From the NCBI RefSeq assembly GCF_007991755.1, contig NZ_BJYY01000013.1, positions 496,001-560,000 on the forward strand: a stretch of 64,000 nt of DNA. The letters are read 5' to 3'. The notes under the pieces are model-generated. The model was given only the letters and a program-made list of their open reading frames with translations. It was not told the origin of the DNA and ran no database searches. The translations under genes were made by a program, and so were the position numbers. Source of the DNA: Cellulomonas aerilata (GTDB taxonomy: Bacteria; Actinomycetota; Actinomycetes; Actinomycetales; Cellulomonadaceae). Of this stretch, positions 37,064 to 46,328 are shown piece after piece; position 1 is the stretch's first letter, and every line of letters starts with the position of its first letter.

Positions 37064-37978
37064 TCAGACCTTCGTGTAGCGACTCAGGGTGACCACCGAC
37101 GAGATCGCGGCGAGCACGATGGCGATGGCGGCGAGGAACGGGGCGATCGCGAGCACGTCGGCGGCGTCGACGTAGTCGATCCACTGCACCTGCGTCCCCA
37201 GCCAGTCCGTCACGAGGTACCTCACCCCGAGCCAGAGCGCGCCGACGGCGATCGCGGCCCCTACGGTCGCCGCGATCGCGCCCTCCAGCATGAACGGCAG
37301 CTGGATGAACAGGTTCGACGCACCGACCAGGCGCATGATCCCCGTCTCGCGGCGCCGGCTCATCGCCGACAGCCGGATGGTCGTCGTGATGAGCAGCACC
37401 GCGGCGAGCAGCATGACGCCCGCGATGCCGATCGACACCAGCGTCGCCCGGTTGAGGACGAGGAAGAGGGAGTCGAATAGCCGGCGCTGGTCGAGGACCT
37501 CCTCGACCCCCTGCCGGCCGGTCAGGACGTCCGCGACCACCTGGTACTTCTCGGGGTCGGCGAGCTTGATCCGGTACGACGACGGCATGTCCTCCGCGGT
37601 GACCTCGGCGGCCCACCACTGGTCGGACATCTTCTCCTGGAACGAGGCGAACGCCTGCTCCTTGGTCTCGAAGTAGACCGTCTGCACGAACGGCTCGATC
37701 TCCGGCGCCTCGAGCTGCGCCTGGATCGCCGCCTTCTGCTCCTCGGTCACCTCGCCGGCCGCGCAGGTCGGCTCCTCCGAGCCCTGCGCGCACAGGAAGA
37801 CCGACACCTCGACCTTGTCGTACCAGTCGTCCTTCATCTGGGTGATCTGCTGCTGCAGCAGCGCCGCCGCCCCGACGAAGGTCAGCGACACGAACGTCAC
37901 CAGGATGACCGACACCGCCATCGACAGGTTCCGGCGCAGGCCGATGCCGATCTCGGACAGGATGAACTGGAGTCTCAC
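37064..37978 (-). CDS. ftsX: Cell division protein FtsX
   Basis: A 304-residue membrane protein with the FtsX layout: a cytosolic N-terminus (MRLQFILSEIGIGLRRNLSM), a first transmembrane helix (VSVILVTFVSLTFVGAAAL), a 130-residue extracellular loop containing two cysteines, then three helices in the C-terminal permease domain. FtsX transmits FtsE ATPase activity to a periplasmic or extracellular hydrolase, here probably the M23 protein encoded next. GTG start at 37978, 19 bases after the ftsE stop. Confidence 0.95.
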   Translation of the reverse strand: MRLQFILSEIGIGLRRNLSMAVSVILVTFVSLTFVGAAALLQQQITQMKDDWYDKVEVSVFLCAQGSEEPTCAAGEVTEEQKAAIQAQLEAPEIEPFVQTVYFETKEQAFASFQEKMSDQWWAAEVTAEDMPSSYRIKLADPEKYQVVADVLTGRQGVEEVLDQRRLFDSLFLVLNRATLVSIGIAGVMLLAAVLLITTTIRLSAMSRRRETGIMRLVGASNLFIQLPFMLEGAIAATVGAAIAVGALWLGVRYLVTDWLGTQVQWIDYVDAADVLAIAPFLAAIAIVLAAISSVVTLSRYTKV

Positions 37979-37997
37979 GTGGGGCCCTTCACCGTGC

Positions 37998-38687
37998 TCA
38001 ACGTGCCGAGCCGTACACGCCGCGGGACTGGTCGCGGACCATCTCCCCGCCGACGAGCTCGATCACGCGCTTGCGCATCTGGTCGACGATCTCGTCGTCA
38101 TGGGTGGCCATCACCACGGTGGTGCCGGTCCGGTTGATCCGGTCCAGCAGCCGCATGATGCCGAGGGACGTGGTGGGGTCGAGGTTCCCGGTCGGCTCGT
38201 CGGCGAGCAGGATCGACGGGCGGTTGACGAACGCGCGCGCGATCGCCACGCGCTGCTGCTCACCGCCGGACAGCTCGTGCGGGCGACGCTTCTCCTTGCC
38301 GCCCAGACCGACCATCTCCAGGGTGTCCGGGACGGTCGTCATGATGTGGTGGCGCGGCTTGCCGATCACCTGCAGCGCGAACGCCACGTTCTCGAACACC
38401 GTCTTGTTGGGCAGGAGGCGGAAGTCCTGGAACACCGCGCCGATCTGGCGGCGCAGGTGCGGCACCTTCCAGGTCGACAGGGTCGACAGATCCCGTCCGG
38501 CGACGAACACCTTGCCGGCGGTCGGTCGCTCCTCGCGCAGCACCAGGCGCAGGAACGTCGACTTGCCGGACCCGGAGGCGCCGACGAGGAAGACGAACTC
38601 CCCGCGCTCGACCTCCAGGGACACCTGGTCGAGGGCGGGCCGCGCGCCGCGCGCGTAGACCTTGCTGACGTTCTCGAGACGGATCAC
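37998..38687 (-). CDS. ftsE: Cell division ATP-binding protein FtsE
   Basis: A 229-residue ABC ATPase of normal FtsE length. Walker [11 protein letters not shown]-loop [16 protein letters not shown], signature LSGGEQQR, Walker [14 protein letters not shown] and the H-loop TTVVMATHD are all present. Directly upstream of ftsX on the same strand. In most actinobacteria prfB precedes ftsE closely; here an MntA/HepT pair on the other strand intervenes. Confidence 0.96.
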   Translation of the reverse strand: MIRLENVSKVYARGARPALDQVSLEVERGEFVFLVGASGSGKSTFLRLVLREERPTAGKVFVAGRDLSTLSTWKVPHLRRQIGAVFQDFRLLPNKTVFENVAFALQVIGKPRHHIMTTVPDTLEMVGLGGKEKRRPHELSGGEQQRVAIARAFVNRPSILLADEPTGNLDPTTSLGIMRLLDRINRTGTTVVMATHDDEIVDQMRKRVIELVGGEMVRDQSRGVYGSAR

Positions 38688-39011
38688 AGCTGCCGTGGTC
38701 AGAGGAGGGGACAGGAGGGTGCGGAGCGCTGACCGTCACCGAGGTTAGGCAGATCGCTCACCCGAACAGCCGCAGACACGCCGCGTACGGTCGCCCTCAC
38801 AGGGTGGACGGGTCCGGGTACGGCAGGATGCGACCTTTGCCCCGTCCGCGCCGCCACGGCGGTCCTGTCGGCCGACGACGACGTCGCGTGAGCGGTCCCG
38901 CGGGGTGCATCTCCGCATCCGGCTGCTCGCTCCCGACGCAATGGCGCAGTGGCGGCCAGCGGACCGACCCGGGTCTGTCCCAGGCCATACCTGTAGCGGT
39001 ATGGTGCCGTG
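38688..39011. other. Divergent promoter region ftsE / mntA
   Basis: About 320 bases between two divergent genes, with no supported gene of its own. The ftsE promoter must lie here. Near the right end is the mntA operator palindrome with its overlapping TATGGT. Confidence 0.5.
38985..39004 (+). promoter_or_regulatory. Operator-like palindrome and leaderless promoter of mntA
   Basis: Arms CCATACC and GGTATGG flank TGTAGC. The right arm contains TATGGT, ending six bases before the GTGATG start region. This spacing suits a -10 box of a leaderless transcript. The antitoxin downstream carries its own HTH, so autorepression at this site is a natural inference. Confidence 0.6.
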
Positions 39012-39521
39012 ATGGACGCGGCCGAGCTTCTGCGCTCCGTGCGTGAGGCGGCAGGGCTGAGTCAAGGTGCCCTGGCGGCGCGTGCGGGAACGTCGCAGCC
39101 GGCCGTCTCCCGCTACGAGTCCGGGGCCAGCTCCCCGTCGGTGGAGACGCTCGACCGCCTTCTCGCCGTGATGGGTGAGCGTCTCGAGCTGAGCACCGTG
39201 ACCGCCCAGCGGCGACTGGACGTGCGCACACCACGGATGGCGAAGCTGCGCGCCCACCGGGACCGCATCCGTCGGACGGCCCAACGCCATGGCGCCTCCA
39301 ACGTCCGGGTCTTCGGGTCGGTCGCGCGAGGCGAGGACGGTCCGGACTCCGACATCGACCTGCTCGTCGACCTCGACGTGCGGACCGCCGGCCTGCTGCC
39401 GCTCGGAGCGATCGCCGACGAGCTCTCGGCACTGCTCGGCGAGCGCGTCGACGTCGCGCCGACCGGGGCGCTCGCTCCGGAGGTCGCCGAGTCGGCTCTT
39501 GCGGAAGCCGTCCCGCTGTGA
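39012..39521 (+). CDS. mntA: HTH-MNT nucleotidyltransferase antitoxin
   Basis: A 169-residue fusion. Residues 5-55 are an Xre-type helix-turn-helix (AGLSQGALAARAGTSQPAVS). Residues 75-169 are a minimal nucleotidyltransferase with GSVARG (102-107) and catalytic D114 and D116 (SDIDLLVD). MntA proteins silence the HepT RNase by attaching AMP to its active-site tyrosine; the catalytic residues needed are present. It overlaps hepT by four bases. The added HTH points to autoregulation. Confidence 0.9.
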   Translation: MDAAELLRSVREAAGLSQGALAARAGTSQPAVSRYESGASSPSVETLDRLLAVMGERLELSTVTAQRRLDVRTPRMAKLRAHRDRIRRTAQRHGASNVRVFGSVARGEDGPDSDIDLLVDLDVRTAGLLPLGAIADELSALLGERVDVAPTGALAPEVAESALAEAVPL

Positions 39522-39886
39522 GCAGGACGAGCGCCCAGCGGCTGCAGGACATCCTGGCGGCCATCGGCGCCATCGACCGCGCGGACGCGGTGGGGCAGCG
39601 TCACCCGCACGACGCCGACCTGCCCGACGTCGTCCTGGCCGCAGTGCAGTTCCACGTCTTCACGATCGGGGAGGCCGTCAAGGCGCTGCCCCGGGACCTC
39701 ACCGGCAGCCGGCCGGACGTCCCGTGGTCGGACGTGGCGCGGATGCGAGACCTCATCGGTCACCACTACTACCGCCTGGACGCGCAGATCGTCCGGGCCA
39801 CGATCACCGAGCCGATCGACCGCCTCCGCGTCGCATGCGAGGCACTGCTCCGCGAGGGGACCGACCAGCCGGCCCAGCCGACCTGA
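39518..39886 (+). CDS. hepT: HepT-family RNase toxin
   Basis: A 122-residue helical HEPN protein with the R-x4-H-x-Y motif (MRDLIGHHYYRLD near residue 85), the active site and AMP-acceptor tyrosine of HepT toxins. GTG start overlapping the mntA stop. Together the two form a toxin-antitoxin pair that may guard against phage or stabilise DNA. It ends 111 bases before the convergent prfB stop. Confidence 0.92.
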   Translation: MSRTSAQRLQDILAAIGAIDRADAVGQRHPHDADLPDVVLAAVQFHVFTIGEAVKALPRDLTGSRPDVPWSDVARMRDLIGHHYYRLDAQIVRATITEPIDRLRVACEALLREGTDQPAQPT

Positions 39887-39996
39887 CCGGCACCGCTACC
39901 CTCGGGCCCGCTCGCCATCCGGTCCGAGAGCGCACGGGCCATCTGCCCACGAGGGGCCCGAGCCGACGACGCGTCCAGCCGTCGCCGGACCCGCGG

Positions 39997-41121
39997 TCAG
40001 GACGCCTCGGGCTCGGCCTGCTGCGCCATCCGCCAGCGGATGCCCGCCTCCATGAAGCCGTCGATGTCGCCGTCGAACACCGCGGAGGTGTTGCCGACCT
40101 CGTACTCCGTGCGCAGGTCCTTGACCATCTGGTACGGGTGCAGCACGTAGGAGCGCATCTGGTCGCCCCAGCTCGCCTTGATGTCGCCCGCCATCGCCTT
40201 CTTGGCGGCCGACTCCTCGGCCTGGCGCTGCAGCAGCAGCCGGGACTGCAGGACGCGCAGCGCGGCGGCGCGGTTCTGGATCTGCGACTTCTCGTTCTGC
40301 ATCGACACGACGATGCCGGTCGGGATGTGCGTCATCCGGACCGCGGAGTCCGTCGTGTTGACCGACTGCCCGCCGGGGCCGGACGAGCGGAACACGTCGA
40401 CCTTGATCTCGCTCTCGGGGATCTCGATGGAGTCCGTCTGCTCGATGAGCGGGATGACCTCGACCGCGGCGAACGACGTCTGCCGGCGGCCCTGGTTGTC
40501 GTACGGGGAGATCCGCACCAGGCGGTGCGTGCCGGCCTCGACGGACAGGTTCCCGAACGCGTACGGCACCTTGACCTCGAACGTCGCGGACTTCAGGCCC
40601 GCCTCCTCCGCGTAGGAGGTGTCCAGCACCGACGTCGGGTAGCCGTGGCGCTCGGCCCAGCGCAGGTACATGCGCATGAGCATCTCGGCGAAGTCCGCGG
40701 CGTCGACCCCGCCCGCGCCGGCACGGATGGTGACGACGGCCTCGCGGATGTCGTACTCCCCCGACAGCAGCGTGCGGACCTCGAGCTCGCCGAGGTCCTT
40801 GGCGATGGTCCTGAGCTCGGCCTCCGCCTCGGCCAGGGTGTCGGCGTCGCCGCCGTCCTCCGTCGCCATCTCGACCAGGGTCTCCAGGTCGTCGATCCGC
40901 CCGCGCAGGTTCTGCACCCGGTCCAGCTCGGCCTGGCTCGCCGACAGCGCGGAGGTGATCTTCTGCGCCGCGTCGGGGTCGTCCCACAGGTCCGGCTGCG
41001 ACGCCTTCTCGGAGAGGTCGGCGATCTTCGCCCGCAGCGCCGTCGGGTCGCTCACCGCGCTGATCGTCTCGAGCGTGCTGCGGAGGTTGCGGATCTCGAC
41101 CGCGAAGTCAGTGGCTGCCAC
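39997..41121 (-). CDS. prfB: Peptide chain release factor 2
   Basis: A 374-residue class I release factor recognising UGA and UAA. GGQ motif in [18 protein letters not shown]. The codon-reading tripeptide, SPF in the Escherichia coli protein, reads SPY here ([16 protein letters not shown]). There is no in-frame UGA near codon 25, so the autoregulatory frameshift of many prfB genes is absent. GTG start at 41121 fits the usual N-terminus AATDFAVEI. Followed convergently by hepT and then ftsE. Confidence 0.96.
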   Translation of the reverse strand: MAATDFAVEIRNLRSTLETISAVSDPTALRAKIADLSEKASQPDLWDDPDAAQKITSALSASQAELDRVQNLRGRIDDLETLVEMATEDGGDADTLAEAEAELRTIAKDLGELEVRTLLSGEYDIREAVVTIRAGAGGVDAADFAEMLMRMYLRWAERHGYPTSVLDTSYAEEAGLKSATFEVKVPYAFGNLSVEAGTHRLVRISPYDNQGRRQTSFAAVEVIPLIEQTDSIEIPESEIKVDVFRSSGPGGQSVNTTDSAVRMTHIPTGIVVSMQNEKSQIQNRAAALRVLQSRLLLQRQAEESAAKKAMAGDIKASWGDQMRSYVLHPYQMVKDLRTEYEVGNTSAVFDGDIDGFMEAGIRWRMAQQAEPEAS

Positions 41122-41296
41122 GGTGTTCCAGGCTACCCGAGGCTCGCCACGCGACCGGGCCCCGGCGGGCCCCTGCGGGGTCAGGCGCACGTGACGGGCA
41201 GCACCCCGGTGGCCGACGGCGCCCCCTCCCGGCAGGGTGGGAGGGCGCAACGGCCGCACATCGCCCGCCCGCCCTTCCCACCCGAGAGGACCACCG

Positions 41297-41641
41297 ATGA
41301 GCCCGAGCACCGACCCCGCCGTCGCCGAGGTCTGGGACGAGTGGTCCGAGGCGGTCACCATGACGCCGTCGCAGCTGGACGCGTGGCTGGAGACCGACGA
41401 GTCCCGGTCCGTCGGGGACACCGGCGGCGACGGGGAGTCCACCGGGCACGCGTCCGGCCGGCGCATCGCGCAGATCCTGCGCACGAACAAGTCCGACCTG
41501 ACCGCCGACGACGCCGCGCACATGCGCAAGGTGGTCGGCTACGTCCACCGCCACCTGGCCCAGCGACCGGACGGCGACGTGACCGAGACCAGGTGGCGGT
41601 ACTCGCTGATGAACTGGGGCCACGACCCGGCCGCCGACTGA
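41297..41641 (+). CDS. DUF3140 protein
   Basis: A 114-residue protein. The conserved C-terminal half of the family is clear: [52 protein letters not shown]. Function unknown; possibly DNA-associated, as small basic-acidic proteins of this type often are. ATG at 41297 with AGAGGA upstream. Stands alone between prfB and a convergent flavoprotein gene. Confidence 0.85.
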   Translation: MSPSTDPAVAEVWDEWSEAVTMTPSQLDAWLETDESRSVGDTGGDGESTGHASGRRIAQILRTNKSDLTADDAAHMRKVVGYVHRHLAQRPDGDVTETRWRYSLMNWGHDPAAD

Positions 41642-41696
41642 GCCCGCTGCGCCCCGCCCCTGGGCGCCCCGCCGAGGACGTCGTCGGCGGATCGCC

Positions 41697-43418
41697 TCAG
41701 TGGCCCGCGAGGTACTGGTGGAGCAGGTGCACCGCGAGCGCGCCCTCCCCCACTGCCGAGGCGACGCGCTTGACCGAGCTGCGGCGGACGTCGCCCACCG
41801 CGAAGACGCCCGGGACGCTCGTCTCCAGGAGGGCGGGTGGGCGCGTGAGCGGCCAGCGCGGGGCGACGCCGTCGGCGTCCAGCTCCGCGCCGGTGATGAT
41901 GGAGCCCGAGCGGTCGCGCGCCACCACGCCCTCGAGCCAGTCGGTCTTGGGCGAGGCGCCGATGAGCACGAACAGGAACCCGGAGACCGAGGTCTCCTCA
42001 CCGGTGTCCAGGTCGCGCAGGCGGATGGACTCCAGGAACTCGCTGCCCGTCCCGCCGACGATGCCGGTCCGGTACAGCACGTCGATGCTGGGGTCGGACT
42101 CGATCTGCCGGATGAGGTAGTCGGACATCGTCTCGGCGAGGGTCGAGCGGCGCACGATGATCGTCACCCGCTGCGCGTACCGGGCGAGGTGGATCGCGGC
42201 CTGCCCGGCCGAGTTGGCGCCCCCGGCGACGAACACGTGCCGGCCGCGCATCGCCGGCGCCTCGGTGACGGCGGCGCCGTAGAACACCCCGCGACCCTGC
42301 AGGCGCTCGAGCTCGGGCACCCCGAGCCGCCGGTAGCTCGCGCCGGTGGCGACGATGACGGCTCGCGAGGTGACCGTCGTGCCGTCGGACAGCTCGAGGA
42401 CCCGCTCGTCCCCGTCGACCCGTAGCCGCTGCACGGATCGGGCGAAGTGGAAGTAGGCGCCGAACGTCCACGCCTGCCGGTACGCGTTCTCGGCGAGCCG
42501 GTTGCCGCTGATCCCGGTCGGGAAGCCGAGGTAGTTGCGGATGAGCGAGCTGGTCCCGGCCTGCCCGCCGACGGCGAGCTCCTCGAGGACGACGGTGCGC
42601 AGGCCCTCGGACGCCGCGTACACCGCCGCGCCGAGCCCGGACGGTCCTGCACCGACGATCGCGACGTCGAACCGGGCGTCCGCGGGCAGCGGTGTGGTCA
42701 GCCCGAACGCCTCCGCGATCTGGACCGGCGTCGGGTTCTCCAGGACGAGGTGGTCGGGCCGGAACCGCAGGACCACGACCGGCAGCTCGGGGGCGTGGTC
42801 CAGGTGCAGCGCTGCCACCGCCCGCTGCCCGTCGGGGGTGTCGACGTCGTGGAAGCCCGTGGGGACGCGGTTGCGGCCGAACATGTCCCGCAGGGCCTGC
42901 GAGCGCGGGTCCCACGCCTGCCCGATGAGCCGCACCGCCTCGAAGCCGCCGCCGGTGCTGGCGGTCCACTCCTCCAGCGCCTCGGTGACGGCGCGGTGGA
43001 AGTCCTCGTCCGGGCGCGACTCGGGCCGGTACGTCCAGCGGTCGAGCCGCCCGACGGTCAGCGCCTGGAAGATCGGCGCGGCGGTGGTGAAGTCCCCCCA
43101 CCGCACGACCGCGAACCGCAGCGACCCCGGTGCGAGGTAGCACAGCGAGGTGAGGACCTCCAGGCCGTCGGCGTCCTGGCCGCCGAACCCGCCCATGAAC
43201 AGGGCCACCGGCGTCCCGGCCTCCTGCAGGCTCGCCAGCAGCGGGTCCGCCTCCTGGGGCGGGACGGCGGCGACCGCGTAGTCCCCGGTGTACCGGTGCT
43301 CGAGCTCGTCGAGGACCTGGGCGCGGACCTCCGGGTCGCGGGAGACGACCACGATCGCGGCGCGCGGCCGCTCGAGGCGCGGGGGGACGGTCGACGGCGT
43401 GGGCGCCTGCACAGGCAT
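41697..43418 (-). CDS. Response-regulator-like / thioredoxin-reductase-like flavoprotein
   Basis: A 573-residue fusion. Residues 20-130 resemble a degenerate receiver domain (AAIVVVSRDPEVRAQVLDEL). Residues about 240-570 are a thioredoxin-reductase-type flavoprotein with FAD motif VGAGPSGLGAA, NADPH motif FVAGGANSAGQAA and closing GVFAVGDVR. Where thioredoxin reductases have the redox C-x-x-C, this protein reads GVFYGAAVTEAPA, so it cannot reduce thioredoxin by the usual route. Such fusions are common in actinobacteria; the substrate is unknown. ATG at 43418; the frame is open further upstream, but that part is antisense to the SRPBCC gene. Confidence 0.85.
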   Translation of the reverse strand: MPVQAPTPSTVPPRLERPRAAIVVVSRDPEVRAQVLDELEHRYTGDYAVAAVPPQEADPLLASLQEAGTPVALFMGGFGGQDADGLEVLTSLCYLAPGSLRFAVVRWGDFTTAAPIFQALTVGRLDRWTYRPESRPDEDFHRAVTEALEEWTASTGGGFEAVRLIGQAWDPRSQALRDMFGRNRVPTGFHDVDTPDGQRAVAALHLDHAPELPVVVLRFRPDHLVLENPTPVQIAEAFGLTTPLPADARFDVAIVGAGPSGLGAAVYAASEGLRTVVLEELAVGGQAGTSSLIRNYLGFPTGISGNRLAENAYRQAWTFGAYFHFARSVQRLRVDGDERVLELSDGTTVTSRAVIVATGASYRRLGVPELERLQGRGVFYGAAVTEAPAMRGRHVFVAGGANSAGQAAIHLARYAQRVTIIVRRSTLAETMSDYLIRQIESDPSIDVLYRTGIVGGTGSEFLESIRLRDLDTGEETSVSGFLFVLIGASPKTDWLEGVVARDRSGSIITGAELDADGVAPRWPLTRPPALLETSVPGVFAVGDVRRSSVKRVASAVGEGALAVHLLHQYLAGH

Positions 43419-43553
43419 GGAACCTCTGTGTACGCGCGGCCGGAGGGGGCGGTCAAGGGCTTTCCGGCCGTCCGGCGCCGGTGCTGCAATGGTGCTCGGC
43501 CGGCCCTTCGGGCCACCCACCTCGACCACCTGCCCGACCGACTGGAGCGTGCG

Positions 43554-44024
43554 GTGCCGACCTACCGGTTCCTGTCGTCCTGGCACGTGCCGGGTACGGC
43601 GCAGGCGGCGTGGGACGCCGTCGTCCACCGGCCGCAGGAGTGGCCGTCGTGGTGGCCCGCCGTCACCCGGACGGAGATCACCGAGCCGGGCGGACGTGAC
43701 GGGGTGGGGCAGCGCGTGTCGTACTGGCTGCGCGCGCCGCTCGGATACCGGCTGGCGGTGCGGACGCGGATCACCGAAGCCGTGGCCCCGCGGGTCGTGG
43801 TGGTGGAGGTGATCGGCCAGCTCGCCGGGTCCGGCAGGTGGGAGTTCGTCCCCGAGCCGGGCGGGGTGCGGGTGGACCAGCTGTGGGAGGTCACCGCGAC
43901 CCGGTGGTGGATGCGCCTGCTCGCGCCGGTCGCGGCGCCGGCGTTCCGGTGGAGCCACGACCGGGCTGCTCGGCGCGGCGGGCAGGGGCTGGCCGCGTGG
44001 CTGGCCCGGGGCTCGGCGCGCTGA
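43554..44024 (+). CDS. SRPBCC-family protein
   Basis: A 156-residue START/Bet v 1-type protein. It opens TYRFLSSWHVPGTAQAAWDA, has WPSWWPAV, alternating beta strands, and the C-terminal helix with WSHDRAARRGGQGLAAWLA. These proteins bind hydrophobic ligands in a deep pocket; the ligand is unknown. GTG at 43554, preceded by GGAG at eight bases. Divergent from the flavoprotein gene. Confidence 0.8.
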   Translation: MPTYRFLSSWHVPGTAQAAWDAVVHRPQEWPSWWPAVTRTEITEPGGRDGVGQRVSYWLRAPLGYRLAVRTRITEAVAPRVVVVEVIGQLAGSGRWEFVPEPGGVRVDQLWEVTATRWWMRLLAPVAAPAFRWSHDRAARRGGQGLAAWLARGSAR

Positions 44025-44126
44025 GGGTCCCGGGTGGGGCTCAGCCGCCCGGCGGAGGTGTGTTCAGGCGCCGGCGGCGGCGGCTGAGGTGAGAGAGGCC
44101 TGCCGTTCGACGGGAGTGGTCAGGCG

Positions 44127-44999
44127 TCAGCCTTGGCGGCCGTAGATGAGTGCGCGTGAGCCCCGGCGGGACAGCGCCCACCCGACCGCGCCCGTGGCGA
44201 TGATCGCCACCAGCATCGCGACCAGCACCCGCGCGGGCAGCCCTGACCACTGCACCTCGTCGCGGAACCGCAGCAGCGTGACGACCTGGAACACCCCGAA
44301 CGCGGTGTAGGCGACGGTCGCGATGCGCAGGCGCAGCAGGTCGCCGTCGGCCACGGACAGCCCGACGGCGACCGCGAACGCCAGCAGCCACGCCGCCACG
44401 ACGCGTGCGGTCAGCGGCGTCAGCGTCCACGGCCACAGCCGCTCGCTCAGCGTGGGGGCGACGAACAGCGCCACCCCGACCACGAGCAGGACGACGCCCT
44501 GGAGCGCGAGCACCGCCGCGAGCGCACGCGGGATCGGCACGTCCGGCGCCCGGCCGCGCTCCGGGCGCTCCTGCCGGACGAGCAGCACCGCCATGCCGAC
44601 CGGGATCACGACGTAGACGACCAGCCACAGCCAGGCGGCCGGGACGGCGACCGGTCCGGTCCCGGGGGTGTTCACGTGCATGCGGTCCAGGTGCACGAAC
44701 GTCGCCGCCGCCGTGAACCAGGTGAACACCAGCACGGTGACGTACGGGACGCGCACGGCCGGCCAGTCGTCCGACCGCAGCGCCAACGCGCTCAGCACCA
44801 GCCCGGCCGCGTACCCGGAGCCGAGGAACGCGGCGGTGACCGGCGGCTGGATGGTCCAGGCGAAGGTCTGCTCCGTCCGGTCCGCCAGCACGACCAGAGA
44901 GACGACGGCGGCCGCCGTCAGGCAGCAGAACGCGACCAGGAGGAGCCGGACCCCTCGGGTGGGGCGACGCACGGGACGGTCCTCGGCGACGGCGACCAT
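44127..44999 (-). CDS. Multi-pass membrane protein, unknown function
   Basis: A 290-residue protein with about seven to eight hydrophobic segments (LLLVAFCCLTAAAVVSLVVL, VTVLVFTWFTAAATFV, LWLVVYVVIPVGMAVLLV, LALQGVVLLVVGVALFVAP and others). No conserved charged motif suggests a transporter type. ATG at 44999 is chosen for GGGAG five bases upstream; in-frame starts at 45065 and 45080 have no such site. Between an SRPBCC gene and the Tad operon, but not obviously part of either. Confidence 0.7.
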   Translation of the reverse strand: MVAVAEDRPVRRPTRGVRLLLVAFCCLTAAAVVSLVVLADRTEQTFAWTIQPPVTAAFLGSGYAAGLVLSALALRSDDWPAVRVPYVTVLVFTWFTAAATFVHLDRMHVNTPGTGPVAVPAAWLWLVVYVVIPVGMAVLLVRQERPERGRAPDVPIPRALAAVLALQGVVLLVVGVALFVAPTLSERLWPWTLTPLTARVVAAWLLAFAVAVGLSVADGDLLRLRIATVAYTAFGVFQVVTLLRFRDEVQWSGLPARVLVAMLVAIIATGAVGWALSRRGSRALIYGRQG

Positions 45000-45255
45000 G
45001 GCGGCTCCCGGGTGGCGGCGGGTGCGAGCAGACGCCGGCACGACGGCGGCTTCTGCGTCCGCCATTCCACCACCGGGCACGTCCCGTCGGGAAGCAGGTG
45101 TCCGCGGCAGCGCTGCGCGGGTGGCGCGCCGACCGGGTGAGTCGTCGGTGCGGCGCCGGTCCCGGGCTCACGTGATCGGCTCGCGCGCCGATGGGCCGGG
45201 GGTCGCCACACGGGCGTCGGCGAAGCCGGCCGCCCGGTGGCCCGCGTGGAGCCTG

Positions 45256-45753
45256 TCACCAGGCCCGGGCGCTCGACGTCGCGCTGAGCGCGATCCCGTC
45301 CGACCACGGGGCGGTGACCCAGCTGACCAGCGGCGGACGCGCGAGCGCGGCGACGCTGACGCGAGCCGTCCGGCCGTCGTCCGACACGGCCTCGGTGACG
45401 GTCAGCCGCTCGTGCCGGGCCGCCACCGACGGGTGCGCGGAGAGGTACTCCTCCACCGCCCGCCGCACGTCGGCGTCGGTGAGCGGGATGACGCCGTCCG
45501 CCGTCGGCCGGCGCGCCTCGCCGCGGTAGAACGACGCCTCGTCCACGGCGTCGGCCGCCTCCAGGGCGAGCTCGTCGGCGAGGACCAGCAGGCGCTTGCG
45601 CTCGAGGTGGATGCCGGTCGCCGACACCACGGCGGTGAGCAGGAGGAGCGCGAGCGCGGCGAACGCGATGGACAGCAGCGTGATGTGCCCGGCCTCGCGG
45701 TCGCCGAGGCGGCGGGTGAGCCGGCCGCTGCCCGTGCGGGGCGCCTGGGTCAT
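45256..45753 (-). CDS. TadG-like pilus assembly protein
   Basis: A 165-residue protein. A basic N-terminus with DREAGHITLLSIAFAALALL forms a single transmembrane helix preceded by the G-x-[IV] processing-like region of Tad minor pilins. The rest is an extracellular domain. It is the last gene of the Tad operon and its ATG overlaps the previous stop (ATGA). Confidence 0.75.
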   Translation of the reverse strand: MTQAPRTGSGRLTRRLGDREAGHITLLSIAFAALALLLLTAVVSATGIHLERKRLLVLADELALEAADAVDEASFYRGEARRPTADGVIPLTDADVRRAVEEYLSAHPSVAARHERLTVTEAVSDDGRTARVSVAALARPPLVSWVTAPWSDGIALSATSSARAW

Positions 45754-46328
45754 GGCGTCACCAGGAACGAGTCGACCGGGGCGACATGCTCGGCGGTGAC
45801 CGGGACGGCTAGGGGGACGACGCCCTGCACGAACGCGGGGACCGCCGGCAGCCGGACCTCGAAGGCCACCTGGACCAGCACGTCGCTGCCGGGCTGCAGG
45901 CACGGCGTCGTGGAGCAGGTGACCGCGAGCGCGGAGCCGGCGTCCACGTCGGTGAAGCCCTGGTCGTCCAGCGCGATGCGCACCGAGGCGGTGGCACGCG
46001 GCAGCGCCTCGGCGACCGTCGGCGACGTCGTGAAGGACCGTCCGGCCTCACGGGCGGCGCCCTCCGCGGCGAACGTCGCGGCCTGCAGCCGGCCGAGCAC
46101 CACGACGAGGTACAGCACGGGCAGGAGCAGCAGCAGCGCGGCGGCGAGGAACTCCACCACGGCGCTCCCCCGGTCGTCGCCGTGAGCCTCGCCGGTGGGC
46201 GGGCGTCGGGCGGTGCCGGCGCTGTGACGCGGTCCGGCATGGGCGCGGGCGCGCAGGCGCGCACCGGCACGGGCACCGGCACAGGCACCGGCACGTAGCC
46301 GCGCTGGGAGACGAGCGGCGATCCTCAT
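45750..46328 (-). CDS. TadE-like minor pilin
   Basis: A 192-residue protein. The TadE signature is DDRGSAVVEFLAAALLLLLP followed by one transmembrane helix; the extracellular part has a Cys pair (VTCSTTPCL). The first 45 residues are an Ala/Arg/Gly run encoded by a 12-base repeat (46262-46294), so the true start may be downstream. It overlaps both neighbours by four bases. Confidence 0.8.
   Translation of the reverse strand: MRIAARLPARLRAGACAGARAGARLRARAHAGPRHSAGTARRPPTGEAHGDDRGSAVVEFLAAALLLLLPVLYLVVVLGRLQAATFAAEGAAREAGRSFTTSPTVAEALPRATASVRIALDDQGFTDVDAGSALAVTCSTTPCLQPGSDVLVQVAFEVRLPAVPAFVQGVVPLAVPVTAEHVAPVDSFLVTP
46262..46294. repeat. 12-base tandem repeat CACCGGCACxGG
   Basis: Nearly three copies of CACCGGCAC(G/A)GG inside the 5' end of the TadE-like gene, encoding an Ala-Gly-Arg-rich stretch. 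Copy number could vary by slippage, but 12 bases keep the frame. Confidence 0.75.

Noticed and set aside
39997-41121. Programmed frameshift in prfB
   Set aside because: The frame is continuous from the start region to the end; no internal UGA is present.
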